From an uncultured Bacteroidota bacterium (GTDB lineage: Bacteria > Bacteroidota > Bacteroidia > Flavobacteriales > Flavobacteriaceae), in contig CAILWV010000013.1 in the NCBI GenBank assembly GCA_903838055.1, positions 1 to 64,000 on the forward strand: 64,000 nucleotides of DNA. The letters are read 5' to 3'. Position numbers and translations under genes: made by a program. Shown here in pieces: positions 1 to 10,100 of the stretch. The stretch's first letter is position 1. Every line of letters begins with the position of its first letter. The notes under the pieces are model-generated. The model was not told the origin of the DNA. It worked only from the letters and a program-made list of their open reading frames with translations, and did not search any database.

Positions 1-148
1 ACATAAATTCTGCTGTCAAACTCAAGGCAACTACTTCTATATCAGACATTTTTGGCTTTCTACCAATTCCTGATTTAAAATCTAACTCAAAATTCAAAGA
101 ACTTATAACTTCTAAAACTCTAAAATAATTTTTTACTATATTTGTCAT
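1..148 (-). mobile_element. IS982-like family transposase, N-terminal part, runs off the window
   Basis: Reverse-strand translation from ATG at 148: MTNIVKNYFRVLEVISSLNFELDFKSGIGRKPKMSDIEVVALSLTAEFM; the KPKMSD(I/L)E..(A/S)LSLTAE(F/Y)M motif is typical of IS982-family transposases. Confidence 0.75.
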
Positions 149-336
149 AAATGTTGGTTGTTTAGCGACTTCAAGATGCTGATTTTCAGTATCTTGACCA
201 ACATTTATTCAATTTATTTTACTTCAAATAATTACACCCAACGGGTTAACTTATTCAGTTAATATTCATTTAAATCGGTTATGCCTTTTATTGAATTAGA
301 TTTCTTCGCAACTTTTGTCGTTAACAAACTTTAAAC

Positions 337-344
337 TAACTTTG
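337..344 (+). promoter_or_regulatory. Bacteroidota-type -7 box (TAACTTTG) upstream of pyrF
   Basis: Matches TAnnTTTG about 30 nt upstream of the start codon. Confidence 0.5.
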
Positions 345-375
345 CCAAACAACGAACTATAAACAACCAATAATT

Positions 376-1194
376 TTGACTACTAATCAACTTATAGAAC
401 AAATTCATATCAAAAAATCCTTTCTGTGTATTGGTTTGGATGTTGATTTAACAAAAATACCAACGCATTTACTGGAACTCGAAGATCCAATTTTCGAATT
501 TAATAAAGCTATAATTGATGCCACCCACGATTTGTGTGTTTCCTATAAACCCAATACAGCTTTTTATGAAGCCTATGGGTTAAAAGGTTGGCAATCCTTA
601 GAGAAAACTATAGAATATCTTAACGAAAAATATCCAGAAATCTTCACTATTGCCGATGCAAAACGTGGTGATATCGGAAATACATCTTCCATGTATGCCA
701 AAGCATTTCTGGAGGATTTGAATTTTGATTCAATAACAGTTGCACCATACATGGGAAAAGATTCTGTTGAACCTTTTTTAGCTTTTGAAAATAAACACGC
801 CATTATGTTGGCACTTACTTCTAATGAGGGTGCGTTTGATTTTCAAACTAAAAATATCGAAGGAAAAGAACTGTATAAAATTGTGATTGAAACTTCTAAA
901 TCTTGGAAAAATTCTCACAATCTAATGTATGTTGTAGGAGCAACCAAAGCAGAATATTTTACTGAAATAAGAAAAATAATTCCGGATAGTTTCTTGTTAG
1001 TTCCCGGAGTAGGTGCGCAAGGTGGAAGCCTACAAGAAGTTTGTAAATATGGAATGAGTGAAAATGTTGGTTTGTTAATCAACTCTTCACGTGGCATTAT
1101 TTATGCTTCTAATGGAACAGATTATGCAGAAAAAGCAAGAGAAGAAGCGTTAAAAATGCAATTGGAAATGAAAGAAATCTTGCATACTCTTTGA
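376..1194 (+). CDS. pyrF: orotidine 5'-phosphate decarboxylase
   Basis: 272-aa ORF, TTG start; [36 protein letters not shown] motifs. Confidence 0.93.
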   Translation: MTTNQLIEQIHIKKSFLCIGLDVDLTKIPTHLLELEDPIFEFNKAIIDATHDLCVSYKPNTAFYEAYGLKGWQSLEKTIEYLNEKYPEIFTIADAKRGDIGNTSSMYAKAFLEDLNFDSITVAPYMGKDSVEPFLAFENKHAIMLALTSNEGAFDFQTKNIEGKELYKIVIETSKSWKNSHNLMYVVGATKAEYFTEIRKIIPDSFLLVPGVGAQGGSLQEVCKYGMSENVGLLINSSRGIIYASNGTDYAEKAREEALKMQLEMKEILHTL

Positions 1195-1973
1195 TAGCCT
1201 TCACCCTTTATAAAAACGAAAACTCTACTGAATGGGTTACTTTTGTGCATGGCGCAGGAGGAAGTTCGTCAATATGGTTCAAACAAATAAGGGAGTTTCA
1301 AAAACATTTTAATGTATTGTTATTGGATTTGCGTGGTCATGGAAATTCAAATGAACAAATAAAAAAAGCGTTCAAACAAAAATATACGTTCCAATCTATT
1401 GCCGAAGATGTTTTGGAAGTTCTAGACCATTTAAAAATAAAAACTTCCCATTTTATAGGTATTTCCCTAGGAACTATTGTCATACGTCAATTAGCCGAGG
1501 TGCATCCCGATAGAGTAAAAAGTATGATAATGGGAGGTGCAATTTTAAAAATGAATTTCCGTTCTCAAATATTGATGAAATTGGGAAACATCTTTAAATA
1601 TGTATTGCCTTATTTGGTATTGTATCGATTTTTTGCTTTTGTAATTATGCCTAATAAAAACCATAAACAATCCAGATTATTATTCATTAACGAAGCAAAA
1701 AAACTCTATCAAAAAGAGTTTATTCGTTGGTTCAAACTAACTGCCGAAATTAATCCGGTTTTGAAATGGTTTAGACAACAAGAATTAAGTATTCCAACCT
1801 TTTACGTAATGGGTAAAGAAGATTATATGTTTTTACCATCTGTTAGAAAAGTAGTTGAAAGACATATTAATTATTCGAAATTATTGGTTGTTGAAAATTG
1901 CGGACATGTAGTTAATATAGAACAACCAACTATTTTTAACGAAGAAGTAATTGAATTTATCAAAAGAAATTAA
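1191..1973 (+). CDS. alpha/beta hydrolase
   Basis: [25 protein letters not shown] nucleophile elbow, C-terminal [12 protein letters not shown] start overlaps pyrF stop (TTGA). Confidence 0.85.
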   Translation: MIAFTLYKNENSTEWVTFVHGAGGSSSIWFKQIREFQKHFNVLLLDLRGHGNSNEQIKKAFKQKYTFQSIAEDVLEVLDHLKIKTSHFIGISLGTIVIRQLAEVHPDRVKSMIMGGAILKMNFRSQILMKLGNIFKYVLPYLVLYRFFAFVIMPNKNHKQSRLLFINEAKKLYQKEFIRWFKLTAEINPVLKWFRQQELSIPTFYVMGKEDYMFLPSVRKVVERHINYSKLLVVENCGHVVNIEQPTIFNEEVIEFIKRN

Positions 1974-1979
1974 ATAAAA

Positions 1980-2016
1980 AAATGCCAATGCTAAACAAAC
2001 ACTGGCAATTTTTCTA
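1980..2016. terminator. bidirectional terminator-like hairpin
   Basis: TGCCA...TGGCA stem between convergent genes, flanked by A and T runs. Confidence 0.5.
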
Positions 2017-2141
2017 ACTTAACTAAACCAAACAAAAATTATAAATCCTTTTTTTATAACACTGCAAATATCTGCTCTTTTATTAGATGGAATGTTAGGA
2101 GAATGTTATTGTTAGGTTATTGATTATTAATTTTTTGTCAA

Positions 2142-2891
2142 TTACTTTTTATCTAATAATCCAAATACATTTTGCAATAAAGGAGAAGTTCTTGATTTTA
2201 AATCCGTTCGGATGTTTTTTTCTTCAACAGCAATCATTTTAAAAACACCTTCCATAGATTTATTGGTTACATAATCGGTGATATCTGGATTGACTTTATT
2301 AACAAACGGAATGGTATTGTATTTGCTAATTATAGTATTCCAAATTACATCAGCTCCAACTTTTCCTATTGATTGTTGTACTACAGGTAAAAATTTTGCA
2401 TATAAATCTTTATTGGTTGCTCCCTGAAGATATTTAGTTGCAGCATCTTCATTTCCTAACAATATTGATTTAGCATCGTTGATATTCATATTTTTTACAG
2501 CCGAAATAAAAATAGGAGTTGCTTCTTTAACAGCATCTTCAGCAGCTCTATTCATAGCGACAATTCCTTGATCGGCAAGATTGCCCATGCCTAATTTGCG
2601 TAGAGTGCTTTCTACTTTTTCTAATTCAGTAGGCATAATTATCTTAACAGCTTCATTTTTTAAAAAACCATCCACAGCAGTTAGTTTCGAAACTTCTTTA
2701 GTTATTCCGTTATTTAATGCTTCTTTAAGTCCTGCCGAAATATCTATTGTATTAGAAATCCCAGTTGTAGTTGGGGTGATTTTTGGTAACATAATTTTAG
2801 GCTTTGCAATAGTAATTTTTTTAGGAATACTTTTTAATTGCGCTATTCCAAATAGGGGAATTATCAGTAGTAAACAAAATACTTTTTTCAT
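2142..2891 (-). CDS. DUF4197-like secreted protein
   Basis: Signal peptide; GLKEALNNGI.., MNRAAEDAVKEATPIFISAVKNMNINDAKSILLG.. resembles DUF4197. Confidence 0.75.
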   Translation of the reverse strand: MKKVFCLLLIIPLFGIAQLKSIPKKITIAKPKIMLPKITPTTTGISNTIDISAGLKEALNNGITKEVSKLTAVDGFLKNEAVKIIMPTELEKVESTLRKLGMGNLADQGIVAMNRAAEDAVKEATPIFISAVKNMNINDAKSILLGNEDAATKYLQGATNKDLYAKFLPVVQQSIGKVGADVIWNTIISKYNTIPFVNKVNPDITDYVTNKSMEGVFKMIAVEEKNIRTDLKSRTSPLLQNVFGLLDKK

Positions 2892-3058
2892 CTTTTTTAG
2901 TTTTATTTAATCAACTAAAGCAAATATGATGCCTTAATTTTTAATTAGATTTAATATTTACTAAATCTAGTTTAATAAGTAAAGATTTAGAGGAATTAAA
3001 AGGTTATAAAATTATTAAATTCGTAAATTGCGCTCTCAAATTTGAATAAAAATCACCA

Positions 3059-6000
3059 ATGGAACCACAAACTCCCTATATTCCTAAAAATAAAGTAAGA
3101 ATCGTTACGGCTGCATCTCTTTTTGATGGTCATGATGCTGCTATTAATATTATGCGTAGAATAATTCAGTCTACCGGTGTTGAAGTTATTCATCTTGGTC
3201 ACGATAGAAGTGTGGAAGAAGTAGTAAATACTGCCATTCAAGAAGATGCTAATGCAATTGCAATGACTTCCTACCAAGGCGGGCACAATGAGTATTTTAA
3301 ATATATGTACGATTTGCTTAAAGAAAAAGGAGCAGGGCACATCAAGATATTTGGTGGTGGTGGTGGTGTAATTCTGCCTACTGAGATTGCAGAACTTCAA
3401 GCATACGGAATAGAAAGAATTTATTCGCCAGACGATGGGCGTGCTATGGGTTTGCAAGGAATGATTAATGATTTAGTTCAACGTTCTGATTATCCTATTG
3501 GTGATGTATTAAAAGAGGAGTTAGAACATATTGAAGATAAAAATCCAACTGCTATAGCGCGATTAATATCGGCAGCTGAAAATTTTCCTGAAATTGCTAA
3601 GTTAGCATTTGATGAAATTCATAAGAAAAATGAAACAAACAAAACACCTGTCCTTGGAATTACTGGTACAGGCGGTGCTGGAAAATCTTCATTGGTTGAT
3701 GAATTGGTGCGTCGTTTTTTAATTGATTTTCCAGAAAAAACTATCGGATTAGTTTCTGTAGATCCATCTAAAAGAAAAACAGGTGGAGCTTTGCTTGGGG
3801 ATAGAATTCGGATGAATGCCATCAATAACCCTAGAGTTTATATGCGTTCGTTAGCTACAAGACAATCTAATTTGGCTTTGTCTAAATATGTAAACGAGGC
3901 TATTGAAGTATTAAAAGCAGCAAAATATGATATTATAATTCTAGAAACTTCTGGAATTGGTCAAAGTGATACGGAAATAATGGACCATTCGGATGTTTCC
4001 TTATATGTAATGACACCCGAATTTGGCGCAGCAACCCAATTGGAAAAAATCGATATGTTGGATTTTGCCGATTTAGTAGCGCTTAACAAATTTGATAAAC
4101 GTGGCGCTTTAGATGCTATCCGAGATGTAAAAAAACAATACCAACGCAATCATAATCTTTGGGATGAAAATGTAGATAGTATGCCGATTTTTGGTACAAT
4201 CGCTTCCCAATTTAATGATCCCGGAATGAATACGCTCTACAAATCTATTATGGATAAAATCGTAGAGAAAACTGGAGCCGATTTAAAATCGACGTTCCAA
4301 ATTACTCGTGAAATGAGCGAGAAAATATTTGTAATTCCGCCGCATAGAACCCGTTATTTATCTGAAATTGCAGAGAATAATAGAAAATACGATGAAACTG
4401 CAATTTCGCAAGTAGAAGTAGCTCAGAAATTATATGGAATTTTCAAAACCATAGAAACTGTTTTTGGTAACAAACCAAATTTAACAAAAGCAGGAATTGA
4501 CCTCAATCTTGTCATTCCGCAAGAATCTCAACAATTTATGAGTTTGCTTGTTGCCGAATTCGACCGTGTAAAAATGAATCTTGACCCCTATAATTGGGAA
4601 GTGATTCTTACATGGGAAGAAAAAGTAAACAAATATAAAAATCCATATTACAGTTTTAAAGTTAGAGATAAGGAAATCAAAATCGCTACACATACTGAGA
4701 GTTTATCACATTCTCAAATTCCGAAAGTATCCTTGCCAAAATACCAAGCTTGGGGAGATATTTTGAAATGGAATTTACAAGAAAATGTTCCAGGTGAATT
4801 TCCTTTTGCTTCCGGATTATATCCATTTAAAAGAGAAGGGGAAGATCCAAGTAGAATGTTTGCTGGAGAAGGCGGTCCTGAACGAACCAACAAACGCTTT
4901 CATTATGTAAGTGCTGGTTTGCCTGCAAAACGACTTTCTACAGCTTTTGATAGTGTAACACTTTATGGAAATGACCCACATGTTCGTCCGGATATTTATG
5001 GAAAAATTGGTAATGCCGGAGTTTCTATTTGTTGTTTAGATGATGCTAAAAAGTTGTATTCTGGTTTCGATTTGACGCATGCAATGACCTCAGTTTCAAT
5101 GACAATTAATGGTCCTGCGCCAATGATACTCGGTTTTTTTATGAATGCTGCAATCGATCAAAATTGTGAAAAGTATATTATAGAAAACAATCTTCAAGCA
5201 GAAGTAGAAGAAAAAATAAACGAAATATATAAGAAAAAAGGTACTGTAAGACCTAAATACCAAGGAGATTTGCCAGAAGGAAACAATGGCTTAGGGTTGC
5301 TTCTTTTGGGAGTTTCGGGAGATCAAGTGCTGCCTTTAAATGTATATAACGATATCAAAGTAAGGACTTTAGCTCAAGTGCGAGGCACGGTTCAAGCAGA
5401 TATTTTGAAAGAAGACCAGGCGCAAAATACATGTATATTTTCTACCGAGTTTGCCTTGCGACTAATGGGTGATGTACAAGAATATTTCATTAAAGAAAAT
5501 GTGCGTAATTTTTATTCGGTTTCTATTTCTGGATATCATATTGCCGAAGCGGGTGCTAATCCTATTTCGCAATTGGCTTTTACCTTAGCAAATGGATTCA
5601 CTTACGTGGAATATTATTTAAGTCGCGGAATGAATATTAATGATTTCGGACCAAACTTATCTTTCTTTTTCTCTAACGGAATAGATCCTGAATATGCAGT
5701 AATTGGTCGTGTAGCTCGTAAAATTTGGGCTAAAGCCATGAAAAATAAATATGGAGCTAACGAAAGAGCACAAATGTTGAAATACCATATTCAAACTTCT
5801 GGTCGTTCTCTTCATGCTCAAGAAATTGATTTTAATGACATCCGTACGACTTTGCAAGCGTTATATGCAATTTATGACAACTGTAATTCATTGCATACCA
5901 ATGCTTATGATGAAGCAATCACAACGCCAACTGAAGAATCAGTTCGTAGAGCGATGGCAATCCAATTAATTATCAATAAAGAATTAGGTTTGGCGAAAAA

Positions 6001-6481
6001 TGAAAATCCAATTCAAGGTTCTTTTATTATAGAAGAATTAACCGATTTAGTAGAGAATGCTGTATTGCTAGAATTTGATCGAATAACAGAGCGAGGTGGT
6101 GTTCTTGGTGCAATGGAAACTATGTACCAACGTTCTAAAATTCAGGAAGAAAGTTTGTATTATGAAACCTTAAAACACACAGGTGAATTCCCAATTATTG
6201 GAGTCAATACTTTCTTAAGTTCTAAAGGTTCTCCAACGGTAATTCCAGCAGAAGTGATTCGCGCTACTGAAGAAGAAAAGCAATATCAAATTGATATGCT
6301 AACCAATTTACAAAAAACTAGCGCAGACAAAGTAGCAGAACATATTGCTATTCTTCAAGATGCAGCTATTAATAATCAAAATATTTTTGAAAAATTAATG
6401 GAAGCCACTAAAGTTTGTTCTTTAGGACAAATAACTAGTGCGTTGTTTGAAGTTGGCGGACAATATAGAAGAAATATGTAG
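3059..6481 (+). CDS. icmF: fused isobutyryl-CoA/methylmalonyl-CoA-type mutase (IcmF architecture: B12-binding, MeaB-like GTPase, mutase)
   Basis: [12 protein letters not shown].. B12 domain, [22 protein letters not shown]-loop, C-terminal mutase domain ([25 protein letters not shown]). Confidence 0.92.
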   Translation: MEPQTPYIPKNKVRIVTAASLFDGHDAAINIMRRIIQSTGVEVIHLGHDRSVEEVVNTAIQEDANAIAMTSYQGGHNEYFKYMYDLLKEKGAGHIKIFGGGGGVILPTEIAELQAYGIERIYSPDDGRAMGLQGMINDLVQRSDYPIGDVLKEELEHIEDKNPTAIARLISAAENFPEIAKLAFDEIHKKNETNKTPVLGITGTGGAGKSSLVDELVRRFLIDFPEKTIGLVSVDPSKRKTGGALLGDRIRMNAINNPRVYMRSLATRQSNLALSKYVNEAIEVLKAAKYDIIILETSGIGQSDTEIMDHSDVSLYVMTPEFGAATQLEKIDMLDFADLVALNKFDKRGALDAIRDVKKQYQRNHNLWDENVDSMPIFGTIASQFNDPGMNTLYKSIMDKIVEKTGADLKSTFQITREMSEKIFVIPPHRTRYLSEIAENNRKYDETAISQVEVAQKLYGIFKTIETVFGNKPNLTKAGIDLNLVIPQESQQFMSLLVAEFDRVKMNLDPYNWEVILTWEEKVNKYKNPYYSFKVRDKEIKIATHTESLSHSQIPKVSLPKYQAWGDILKWNLQENVPGEFPFASGLYPFKREGEDPSRMFAGEGGPERTNKRFHYVSAGLPAKRLSTAFDSVTLYGNDPHVRPDIYGKIGNAGVSICCLDDAKKLYSGFDLTHAMTSVSMTINGPAPMILGFFMNAAIDQNCEKYIIENNLQAEVEEKINEIYKKKGTVRPKYQGDLPEGNNGLGLLLLGVSGDQVLPLNVYNDIKVRTLAQVRGTVQADILKEDQAQNTCIFSTEFALRLMGDVQEYFIKENVRNFYSVSISGYHIAEAGANPISQLAFTLANGFTYVEYYLSRGMNINDFGPNLSFFFSNGIDPEYAVIGRVARKIWAKAMKNKYGANERAQMLKYHIQTSGRSLHAQEIDFNDIRTTLQALYAIYDNCNSLHTNAYDEAITTPTEESVRRAMAIQLIINKELGLAKNENPIQGSFIIEELTDLVENAVLLEFDRITERGGVLGAMETMYQRSKIQEESLYYETLKHTGEFPIIGVNTFLSSKGSPTVIPAEVIRATEEEKQYQIDMLTNLQKTSADKVAEHIAILQDAAINNQNIFEKLMEATKVCSLGQITSALFEVGGQYRRNM

Positions 6482-6501
6482 ATAATTACTATCAAAGATA
6501 T

Positions 6502-6532
6502 AGAGACGCGATTTATCGCGTCTTTTTTATTA
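6502..6532 (+). terminator. rho-independent terminator after icmF
   Basis: GAGACGCGATTTATCGCGTCTTTTTT hairpin plus U tract. Confidence 0.75.
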
Positions 6533-6675
6533 TTTTTTATTTCAATTAAAGCCGATTTTGGTTGGCAATCTAGATTTCATGATCACAATATTTGAAATTC
6601 AAAATCATTTTATATCATTCAAATCTATATCTTTGAAAATCGTATGAATTGTGAAAAAGACAAATTTTATAATAA

Positions 6676-7152
6676 ATGAATCCAATAATAAAAACATTTC
6701 CTGCAACTAAATTCATAGGTAAAAATCTTTCTTTTACCTATGCCGATTATCGTGCTTTTGAATTGTGGAGCAGTTTTATGCCTCGCAGAAAAGAGATTTT
6801 AAATCCAATAGGAACCGATTTATACAATATTCAAATCAATCCAGAAAATTTTGATTTTTCTCCGGATAAGCCTTTTATAAAATGGGCGGTTGTTCCAGTT
6901 TCAAATTTTGATTCTGTTCCAGAAGGAATGGAAGTGTTAGAAATACCCCAAGGACTGTATGCTGTTTTTAATTATAAAGGAGATCAAAGTAAGGTTGCAG
7001 CTTTTTTTAATTCTATTTATTCCGAGTGGTTGCCTGCTTCTGGATATGAATTAGGAATTCATCCTCAGTTTGAAATTCTAGGTGAAAAATACAAGAATAA
7101 TGACCCAAACTCAGAGGAGGAAATTTGGATTCCTATAAAAAGTAAAGTTTAA
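6676..7152 (+). CDS. GyrI-like / AraC effector-binding domain protein
   Basis: 158-aa ORF; FPATKFIGKNLSFTYAD...WAVVPVSNF..VPEGMEVLEIPQGLYAVFNYKG. Confidence 0.7.
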   Translation: MNPIIKTFPATKFIGKNLSFTYADYRAFELWSSFMPRRKEILNPIGTDLYNIQINPENFDFSPDKPFIKWAVVPVSNFDSVPEGMEVLEIPQGLYAVFNYKGDQSKVAAFFNSIYSEWLPASGYELGIHPQFEILGEKYKNNDPNSEEEIWIPIKSKV

Positions 7153-7520
7153 TATTCGCCATCCACATAAAACCAATTGCCATTTTCTAGAACAAAAGTA
7201 GAATGTTCTTCGTGAATTTTTGTTTTTCCTCTATAATCTATATAGTAAGCATTAAATTTTACGCGAGTTTCTGTGCTATTTAATATTTCAAGTTTAATCC
7301 AATTATTGCTTTTACTCCATTCTAGAATAGCTTCTTTTTTATGAAATTTTCGAGTAGATGGATGCGTAGTTGCCACAAGATAATCGGCATTTCCAACTGC
7401 ATATGCCGAATACCTGGATCGCATTAAAGTTTCAGCAGTAGGCGTATTTTGATAGCCATTAATATAGATTTGGCAGCAATCTTCAAATGATTTATTAGAG
7501 CCGCAATAACAATTAGCCAT
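7149..7520 (-). CDS. YchJ-like SEC-C motif protein
   Basis: MANCYCGSNKSFEDCCQIYI..., start placed at internal ATG 7520 rather than the longer ORF; MRSRYSAYAVGNADYLVATTHPSTR. Confidence 0.8.
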   Translation of the reverse strand: MANCYCGSNKSFEDCCQIYINGYQNTPTAETLMRSRYSAYAVGNADYLVATTHPSTRKFHKKEAILEWSKSNNWIKLEILNSTETRVKFNAYYIDYRGKTKIHEEHSTFVLENGNWFYVDGEY

Positions 7521-7659
7521 TATTCTTAGTTTCATTGAATTTTCTAACAATTTCTTTTCGTTTCTCTTCTCGAGCAACTTTTTTGGCTTTCTCTTTGTCT
7601 TGCTCTTTATGAAGTTTGTCGTTATGCTTTTTTATATTTCTTTCGTTATTTCGGCTCAT
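7513..7659 (-). CDS. small highly charged 48-aa ORF (not in the supplied track)
   Basis: Translated by hand: MSRNNERNIKKHNDKLHKEQDKEKAKKVAREEKRKEIVRKFNETKNNG*; its TAA overlaps the next start as ATGGCTAA. Confidence 0.5.
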   Translation of the reverse strand: MSRNNERNIKKHNDKLHKEQDKEKAKKVAREEKRKEIVRKFNETKNNG

Positions 7660-7661
7660 AA

Positions 7662-8225
7662 TTATACTATTTTATCCATTTTTAAATATCCAATATGCAA
7701 TATGTCCTCTTCTTTATTTGTATTTGAAACTATTTGTATTTCAAAGTGGTCTGTAAAATTTTTGGCTAAGATTTCTTTAACCTTAAAGGCATCATCAATA
7801 TCAATTCCGAATTTATCGTCAATGTGCGATGTTGCTCCTTTAAATCCGCAATGTTTATAGAAAGCAGTGTCTTTTGCTTTTTTAGTAACTTCTGATAAGG
7901 AATCACCAACGGCTAACATTTTATAATGGTATTCTTCAAATTCATTTTCTTTGTAACCACCAAGATTGATGAAAAAAAGTTGCGAAGTCGTGGTTTTTGC
8001 AGTTCCTTTAGGAAGCACTTTTATTTGAAAATCATCTACTACAGTAACTTCGCGCCAAGCATCAATATGAATTTGTCCTTTTGCTTCTGGCCAAAAAGCG
8101 TTCATACTCGTAATTAATTCTTTCAGAGAACTTCCAATGCCAAAAAAAATGTCATGTTGCTCAGTACATCTTCCTTTAGGTCGACAGCCAAGCATTATCA
8201 TGTATAGTTTTACTTCTTTTTCCAT
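7662..8225 (-). CDS. DUF1543-like protein
   Basis: LYMIMLGCRPKGRCTEQHDIFFGIG...HIDAWREV. Confidence 0.75.
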   Translation of the reverse strand: MEKEVKLYMIMLGCRPKGRCTEQHDIFFGIGSSLKELITSMNAFWPEAKGQIHIDAWREVTVVDDFQIKVLPKGTAKTTTSQLFFINLGGYKENEFEEYHYKMLAVGDSLSEVTKKAKDTAFYKHCGFKGATSHIDDKFGIDIDDAFKVKEILAKNFTDHFEIQIVSNTNKEEDILHIGYLKMDKIV

Positions 8226-8313
8226 CCTTCAAAGGTACAATTTTTTGTTTATTGAAAAGTTTGGCACAAGTATTGAATAGGGTTAATTAATACTAACTTT
8301 TAAATTAAATATT

Positions 8314-8829
8314 ATGAAAAAATTTACCATATTTTTTGCTATTATTGGGATGCTATCTTTTCAGTATTGTACTGTTCACGATACCACACCAATTAAGACT
8401 ACCGACAACGATACTATAAGTGAGGTTTGGGAGTTTACTAGATCATTTACAACCACAAATAATTTTAGTAATTTAATTACTTTTCCACATGCTATCTATA
8501 CTTCCGATATGGTTTTAGTATACCGACTGTCAGGAGTTTCAAGCGGAGCTGATGTATGGAAATTATTGCCAGAGTCTTATTTTATGGGCAATGGAACTTT
8601 AGATTTTAGATATGATTTTGATTTTACTAGATACGACGTTAATATTTTTATGGATGGGTTTGATTTAGCGGGTGTTTCAAATGCTTACAGAACTAATCAA
8701 GTTTTTAGAGTTGTTGTAATTCCTGGTTACTTCGGAAATAAAAATACAAATACTGTTGACTTTAAAGATTATAAAGCAGTGTTAAATGCTTACCATATTG
8801 ATCCTACTAGAGTGCTTAAAATAAAATAG
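8314..8829 (+). CDS. hypothetical lipoprotein
   Basis: Signal peptide with a plausible lipobox (LSFQYC); 171 aa. Confidence 0.6.
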   Translation: MKKFTIFFAIIGMLSFQYCTVHDTTPIKTTDNDTISEVWEFTRSFTTTNNFSNLITFPHAIYTSDMVLVYRLSGVSSGADVWKLLPESYFMGNGTLDFRYDFDFTRYDVNIFMDGFDLAGVSNAYRTNQVFRVVVIPGYFGNKNTNTVDFKDYKAVLNAYHIDPTRVLKIK

Positions 8830-8862
8830 ATTTTTTGGTTAGTCTATAGTTTGTTTGTTTGA

Positions 8863-8896
8863 AAAGAGGTTGTTTCTAATGAGCAACCTCTTTTTT
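8863..8896. terminator. terminator hairpin
   Basis: AGAGGTTG...CAACCTCT followed by T run. Confidence 0.7.
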
Positions 8897-9921
8897 TATT
8901 CTTCGTCTCGAGAAGGTTTTTCGTAAATATCTTTATTTGCCTTTTTTAGTGAAACCACAATTCCCGTTAGTAAGGATATGGCAATGAAACTTAAAGAAAC
9001 CCATTCTGGGAATTTGTAGAAGTGAATTATCAGCATTTTTATCCCGATGAAGCTTAGAATTGCAATTAAACTATATTCTAAATAACTGAATTTTTGTAGC
9101 ATGTTTGCTAAGAAGAAATACATAGAACGCAATCCTAATATAGCAAAAATATTAGAGCTGAACACTAAAAACGGATCGGATGTTATTGCTAGTATAGCAG
9201 GTACACTATCCATAGCAAAAACCACATCCATTACTTCAATAACTAATAAAGCTACCAAAAGTGGGGTGGCATAATTTCGATTATTTTCTTTAATTATAAA
9301 ATGTTCCTTATCACGGTGGTGAACGATTGGTATAAACTTTCCAATAATTTTATAAATAGTAGATTGTTTAGGATTGAATTCTTCTTCCTCTTCTTTTTTG
9401 AATACCATTTTTAATGCTGTAAATACCAAAAAACTTCCAAAAACATAAGTAATCCAGTCAAATTTTCTGATTAATATTACTCCAAAGAAAATCATTAATC
9501 CTCGAAAAATAATTGCCCCAATAATTCCCCAAAACAAAACGCGATGTTGGTATTTTTGGGCTATCTGAAAGGAAGTGAAAATAATTGCTATTACAAAAAT
9601 GTTGTCAGCACTTAATGATAATTCTATTAAATATCCTGTAATAAACTTAATCGAAGCCTCGGCAGGTTTTAATTGGTCGGGATTGGCAATTAGGTTAGTT
9701 TGGTATAACCAATATATTACTCCCGAAAAAGCAACCGAAAGCGAAACCCATATTGCAGTCCACATTCCAGCTTCTTTAGAGCTAATAACATGAGGGGTTT
9801 TATTAAAAACTCCCAGATCTAATGTTAGGAAAATTAGTACAGCAACTATAAAAAGTATCCAAATGATCATAAGTTTCTTTTTTACAAATGTAAGCAATAT
9901 CAATTTCAATGGCAATAACAA
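8896..9921 (-). CDS. TerC/Alx family integral membrane protein
   Basis: ELSLSADNIFVIAIIF, EVMDVVFAMDSVPAILAIT, ILGLRSMYF motifs. Confidence 0.88.
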   Translation of the reverse strand: MLLPLKLILLTFVKKKLMIIWILFIVAVLIFLTLDLGVFNKTPHVISSKEAGMWTAIWVSLSVAFSGVIYWLYQTNLIANPDQLKPAEASIKFITGYLIELSLSADNIFVIAIIFTSFQIAQKYQHRVLFWGIIGAIIFRGLMIFFGVILIRKFDWITYVFGSFLVFTALKMVFKKEEEEEFNPKQSTIYKIIGKFIPIVHHRDKEHFIIKENNRNYATPLLVALLVIEVMDVVFAMDSVPAILAITSDPFLVFSSNIFAILGLRSMYFFLANMLQKFSYLEYSLIAILSFIGIKMLIIHFYKFPEWVSLSFIAISLLTGIVVSLKKANKDIYEKPSRDEE

Positions 9922-10017
9922 TTCTAAATAACAAAATGTGCCAAAATAGAAGCTTATAATTTAATTAATTCAAGTTTTGAACAGTATTTTTATTATTTAT
10001 TAACATTACCCCTAAAA

Positions 10018-10082
10018 AAATAGGGTATAAATAAAATTTAATTAAAATATTATTATATTTGCAGTAAATAAATAGGGTATAA
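10018..10082 (+). promoter_or_regulatory. glnN promoter region: -7 box TATATTTG (10054-10061) flanked by an exact 13-bp direct repeat AAATAGGGTATAA
   Basis: Repeat copies at 10018-10030 and 10070-10082, 52 bp apart. Confidence 0.55.
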
Positions 10083-10100
10083 CTTTTAAAATTAATTTTT

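Noticed and set aside
3053-3457. 134-aa minus-strand ORF opposite the icmF 5' end
   Set aside because: Antisense to the conserved B12-binding domain; translation has no recognisable domain.
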